From positions 1 to 9,951 of the forward strand of contig DAOVNS010000046.1 of assembly GCA_030630075.1 (NCBI GenBank): DNA of 9,951 nt. The letters are read 5' to 3'. Positions within the stretch are counted from its first letter, which is position 1; each line of letters starts with the position of its first letter. The position numbers and the translations under genes were made by a program. Shown here piece by piece: positions 7,091-9,951 of this stretch. Under the pieces are notes generated by a model. It was not told where the DNA came from, did not search any database, and saw nothing but the letters and a program-made list of their open reading frames with translations. This DNA is from a bacterium (GTDB taxonomy: Bacteria > Dependentiae > Babeliae > Babeliales > UASB340).

Positions 7091-7251
7091 AAATCATCAT
7101 CCTGATATATTTAAAGACATTTATCGAACTATTTAAACAATGCCGCAGAAACCAAAAAACGTCAATTTTTGCAAAAAGCTATAAAAAACTCCTGTGAAAG
7201 CTAGATCCTTTTGCATAATATCTAGTTAGGTTGAAATAACTTAGCTTAATA
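7091..7251 (-). promoter_or_regulatory. Leader region of the pheT operon
   Basis: These 161 bp separate the cyclase stop from the pheT start. The ribosome site (AGGA, about 7100-7103) is visible. A TTGACG -35-like box occurs on the minus strand near 7160-7165, but I find no -10 at the normal distance, so the promoter position is unresolved. An inverted repeat (7201-7225) and a 27-codon Phe-rich reading frame (7133-7216) lie here. No T-box specifier structure or attenuator hairpin with a U-tract was recognised. Confidence 0.4.
7201..7225. repeat. Short inverted repeat CTAGAT / ATCTAG
   Basis: Six-bp arms at 7201-7206 and 7220-7225 enclose 13 nt between the cyclase stop and pheT. No T-tract follows the right arm on the cyclase strand, so it is a poor terminator. 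It could be an operator or chance symmetry. Confidence 0.25.
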
Positions 7252-8703
7252 CTAAAGCATCATTGTATTCGTTATTTTATTCTCTTCGCATAACAAATCA
7301 TCATTAACATCCAATCTTAGTGGAAGCGCCGGCAATTTCAGGTTCGGATCTTTAAAACATCCCCACGCCATTATATTTTTAGTGCCAGCACGAAATATTT
7401 GAGCAAAATATTTGCGATAATTAGGAGTAAGAATTTCATACACCGAGCGCGAAACAATCAGGCTTTTAGCCAAGGATTTCTTTACAGCAAAAGCCTTATT
7501 CAAAGCCTCCAAGCGAGTAGCAACACCCAACACATCACTTAAAAGAACAGAATTACACAGAGGATTTGGACGTTCAAAAAATTCCATTCCAACATCAAAT
7601 AACATCCCATCACCAAGAGCAATGCCTACCCCATTTTCAATCTTTAAAGAACTTGCAACATTTAAAAACTCAAAACCACAATGCAATACATCAATTATTT
7701 TATGTGCATAATCTTGCACTTTGGCAATAGGAAAAAAAACTATGATTTCATCCCCTAAAAGTTTATAAACACTTCCTCCATGCCTGATCGCTATAGCCAT
7801 AGTCTGATTAAAATATTCCCGTAAAAAACCAAAAACCATATCTGAATTATTATTATAAGACTCACAAAGGGGGGTAAAATTACGAATATCACAACATAAA
7901 AATATAAATCTTTCATAAAAAACTTGTTGTGAAAATTCAAAATAAGATAAAGGAACTAATTTATTTAAAACTCTTTCATTTATTTTTTCGTTCATCTGTC
8001 TATCCAAAAGCCCCGCATAGATTTCATTTTTATAAGCATAAGAATGAATAATTATTTGCTTACCTTTTAATTCAATCGGACCCAAATACCTAAATTTTAG
8101 TTTTAACATATCTGGAATTCTAGAATACAAATCTCGAGAAATAACAATATTTTCATTCAACTTAGAACACAAACTTTTCAAACGACTTGCCGTATTTATA
8201 ACATCTCCAATAAAAGCAGATTCAAAAAGATGTCCGTATCCAATTTCACCATTCATAACAGGCCCAACATCCATCCCAACAGAAATATCTAAATCTACAA
8301 TATTTTTAAATTCAGATTCATATACTTCGTCAAGAAAAGAAAGTATAAATCTAAAGGGACTGATTGTAGCTGAATATTCATCCGAAGCAAATCTAGGAGG
8401 TAAGGGGAATATTACAAATACCGTCTCTCCAACATACTTATTTACACTTCCTCCGTATCTTACAACAAACTCCGAAAGCGTATCAAAATAGAACTTTAAA
8501 AATCTTGCAACCAATATCTTATCATTATCTGCACGAATTTTTGAAATATTGTTTATAGAACAAAAAATAGCAACAACACTTTTAGACATGCTCGCGCCAT
8601 CATGTATAAGCGGAAGAGAACTACTGTAAGTACCCATGCCACTTAAATTAGAAATAAATGTAAAAATAAAGAGTATAAAATAAAATCTCAATCTGAACTT
8701 CAT
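7252..8703 (-). CDS. Tandem class III adenylate/guanylate cyclase-like protein with signal sequence
   Basis: A 483-residue protein with two class III nucleotidyl cyclase homology domains (about residues 42-225 and 262-450), a family that makes cAMP or cGMP. Domain 1 reads AIFCSINNIS (Ser49 in place of the first metal Asp), GGSVNKYVGE (Glu93 for the second) and IGDVINTASRL, with transition-state Asn170 and Arg174 kept. Domain 2 reads FLCCDIRNFT (Asp272), GGSVYKLLGD (Asp318) and SDVLGVATRL, with Gly393 instead of Asn and Arg397 kept. The two are complementary, so one composite site is likely. The substrate-selecting Lys is present in both (89, 314), but its partner position is not typical, so ATP versus GTP cannot be called. 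The N-terminus KFRLR plus a hydrophobic stretch (about 6-18) looks like a signal peptide or anchor. The start is ATG 8701-8703, with GGAG 7 nt upstream; an in-frame TTG two codons earlier is less likely. Confidence 0.85.
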   Translation of the reverse strand: MKFRLRFYFILFIFTFISNLSGMGTYSSSLPLIHDGASMSKSVVAIFCSINNISKIRADNDKILVARFLKFYFDTLSEFVVRYGGSVNKYVGETVFVIFPLPPRFASDEYSATISPFRFILSFLDEVYESEFKNIVDLDISVGMDVGPVMNGEIGYGHLFESAFIGDVINTASRLKSLCSKLNENIVISRDLYSRIPDMLKLKFRYLGPIELKGKQIIIHSYAYKNEIYAGLLDRQMNEKINERVLNKLVPLSYFEFSQQVFYERFIFLCCDIRNFTPLCESYNNNSDMVFGFLREYFNQTMAIAIRHGGSVYKLLGDEIIVFFPIAKVQDYAHKIIDVLHCGFEFLNVASSLKIENGVGIALGDGMLFDVGMEFFERPNPLCNSVLLSDVLGVATRLEALNKAFAVKKSLAKSLIVSRSVYEILTPNYRKYFAQIFRAGTKNIMAWGCFKDPNLKLPALPLRLDVNDDLLCEENKITNTMML

Positions 8704-8731
8704 CCCCAAACTCCAAAATTGTTTTGACTTT

Positions 8732-8761
8732 ATTTTACTGTACAGAATTCAAGTATGATAA
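8732..8761 (-). promoter_or_regulatory. Candidate cyclase promoter
   Basis: On the minus strand TTATCA (8756-8761) and TAAAAT (8732-8737) are separated by 18 nt, in the 69-bp gap between uvrB and the cyclase ATG. The -10 box matches five of six bases and the -35 box four of six. Transcription would start near 8725, giving a leader of about 20 nt with the TTTTGGAG ribosome site at 8711-8718. No uvrB terminator is visible, so read-through from uvrB is also possible. Confidence 0.35.
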
Positions 8762-8772
8762 ATAAATAATTT

Positions 8773-9951
8773 TTAAGAAATCAGTTTACGCACTTGCAAA
8801 ATTTTATCTCTAATTTCTATAGCCTTTTCAAAATCAAGATCCTGGGCAGCTTGTCTCATATCAAGTTCAAACTGCTCAATTAAACTTTCAGCATCTTTTT
8901 TATTTTTAATTTCAACATCTAGTTTAACTTTTTTCTTAACTTTGCTGTATCTAGAAGCCTTTGCAATTCCATCTTGTAATTTTGAAATACTTTTTGTAAC
9001 TTCTCGTCGAACAGTTTCTGGAGTGATTCCGTGATCTTTATTATGTTTTTTTTGTAATTTTCTTCGGCGCTTCGTTTCTGCAAGAGCAATTTTTATGGAT
9101 TTTGTAATTTTATCAGCATAAAAAAGAACCCTACTTTCTGTATTTCTTGCTGCACGACCAATGGTTTGGATTAAAGATCGCTCATTTCTTAAGAAGCCTT
9201 CAATGTCAGCATCCATAATTGCAACAAGTGCCACCTCTGGCAAATCCAATCCTTCTCGAAGTAAATTTATACCAACCAAACACTCAAACGTTCCCATACG
9301 TAATTTTTGGAGCAATTTTGTACGCTCTGGTGTTTTGATGTCACTATGCATATAACAAACTTTTAATTTTTGCTCTTCCAGGTGCTTGGCAAAATCTTCT
9401 GCCATTTTTTTTGTTAAAACAGTAACAAGGGTTCTAAAACCATTTTTTGAAGTTTTTTTAATCTGTTCAACAAGATGATCAACTTGTCCCTCTTTTTTTA
9501 CCATTTCAATTTTAGGGTCCAAAATACCCGTTGGTCTAATAACTTGTTCTACAATTTGATCACTATTTTCTTGTTCATAAATACCAGGTGTTGCTGAAAC
9601 AAAAATTGTATCTTTAAAAAACTTTTCTATTTCTTCAAATTTTAATGGCCTATTATCATAACTAGCAGGAAGCCTAAATCCATATTCGATTAATGATGTT
9701 TTTCGAACTTTATCACCTTTGTACATTCCATGCAATTGCGGAACTGCAATATGCGATTCATCTAAAATAAAAAGATAATCATCATCAAAGAAATCAAATA
9801 AGCAATATGGAGCTTGTCCAGATAGGCGCCCATCAAAATATCTTGAATAATTTTCTATTCCAGAACAATAACCCGTTTCTTTTAGCAATTCTATATCATG
9901 ATTAACTCTTGTTATTAATCTTTCGCGATACAATGGATTCTGTATTTTTGC
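8773..9951 (-). CDS. uvrB: UvrABC system protein B, C-terminal part
   Basis: UvrB is the helicase-like damage-verification subunit of nucleotide excision repair. It is loaded by UvrA and recruits UvrC. The window holds the last 392 codons; the frame is open at the right edge (reading AKIQNP before the first TTG, which is an internal Leu codon), so about 270-280 N-terminal residues with Walker A and the beta-hairpin are outside. Visible are GYCSGIENYSR, the DESH motif II (about residues 64-67 of the fragment), VPQLHGMYKGD, EYGFRLPA, VSATPG, the motif V region GINLLREGLDLPEV, motif VI QTIGRAARN, and a C-terminal UVR domain (AAQDLDFEKAIEIRDKI) that contacts UvrC. No disruption is seen. The stop is TAA at 8773-8775, 69 bp ahead of the cyclase ATG on the same strand. 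Confidence 0.97.
   Translation of the reverse strand, partial: AKIQNPLYRERLITRVNHDIELLKETGYCSGIENYSRYFDGRLSGQAPYCLFDFFDDDYLFILDESHIAVPQLHGMYKGDKVRKTSLIEYGFRLPASYDNRPLKFEEIEKFFKDTIFVSATPGIYEQENSDQIVEQVIRPTGILDPKIEMVKKEGQVDHLVEQIKKTSKNGFRTLVTVLTKKMAEDFAKHLEEQKLKVCYMHSDIKTPERTKLLQKLRMGTFECLVGINLLREGLDLPEVALVAIMDADIEGFLRNERSLIQTIGRAARNTESRVLFYADKITKSIKIALAETKRRRKLQKKHNKDHGITPETVRREVTKSISKLQDGIAKASRYSKVKKKVKLDVEIKNKKDAESLIEQFELDMRQAAQDLDFEKAIEIRDKILQVRKLIS

Noticed and set aside
7091..7251. T-box riboswitch for pheT
   Set aside because: No conserved T-box sequence, specifier stem or terminator/antiterminator pair could be seen in the 161-bp leader.
9931..9933. TTG as the start of uvrB
   Set aside because: The frame continues upstream to the window edge with UvrB-like sequence; this codon is an internal leucine of a truncated-by-window gene.

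Overview
This is a gene-dense, very AT-rich bacterial chromosome segment. Its housekeeping genes are divergent and several are slightly shortened: undecaprenyl diphosphate synthase, glycerol-3-phosphate dehydrogenase, PheT, LspA, the DNA polymerase III delta' subunit and UvrB. TGA and TAA/TAG act as stops, so the standard bacterial code is used. The AT bias, packed overlapping genes and divergent or partly degenerate proteins suggest a reduced, host-associated lineage. Candidatus Dependentiae (TM6) or a similar group is my guess from gene style only; nothing here proves it. LspA and undecaprenyl synthesis imply lipoprotein processing and polyprenyl-carrier envelope synthesis.

Layout: 1-100 (minus) is the N-terminus of a HAD-family hydrolase. 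101-505 is a divergent intergenic region with degenerate AGATCT-type repeats, palindromes and probable promoters for both sides. 506-2186 (plus) is uppS-gpsA. 7090 down to 2155 (minus) is a tightly coupled five-gene operon: pheT, lspA, a pgpA-like gene, holB and a ComEC C-terminal-like membrane protein. Its last gene converges on gpsA and overlaps it by 32 bp. 7091-7251 is the operon leader. 8703-7252 (minus) is a tandem class III nucleotidyl cyclase with an N-terminal signal sequence. 9951-8773 (minus) is the C-terminal part of uvrB, whose 5' end lies outside the window.

Common themes: uppS, gpsA, lspA and the pgpA-like gene all serve envelope and phospholipid metabolism, while pheT, holB and uvrB serve translation, replication and repair. 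The most interesting locus is the cyclase. Its first catalytic domain has lost both metal-binding aspartates but keeps the Asn-Arg pair. Its second domain keeps both aspartates but has lost the Asn. The two halves could therefore form one composite active site, as in the C1/C2 pair of animal adenylyl cyclases but in reverse order, and the signal sequence raises a topology puzzle. The second theme is domain erosion inside the pheT operon: a PgpA homologue missing most of its acidic residues and a ComEC-like protein reduced to the end of its membrane domain.
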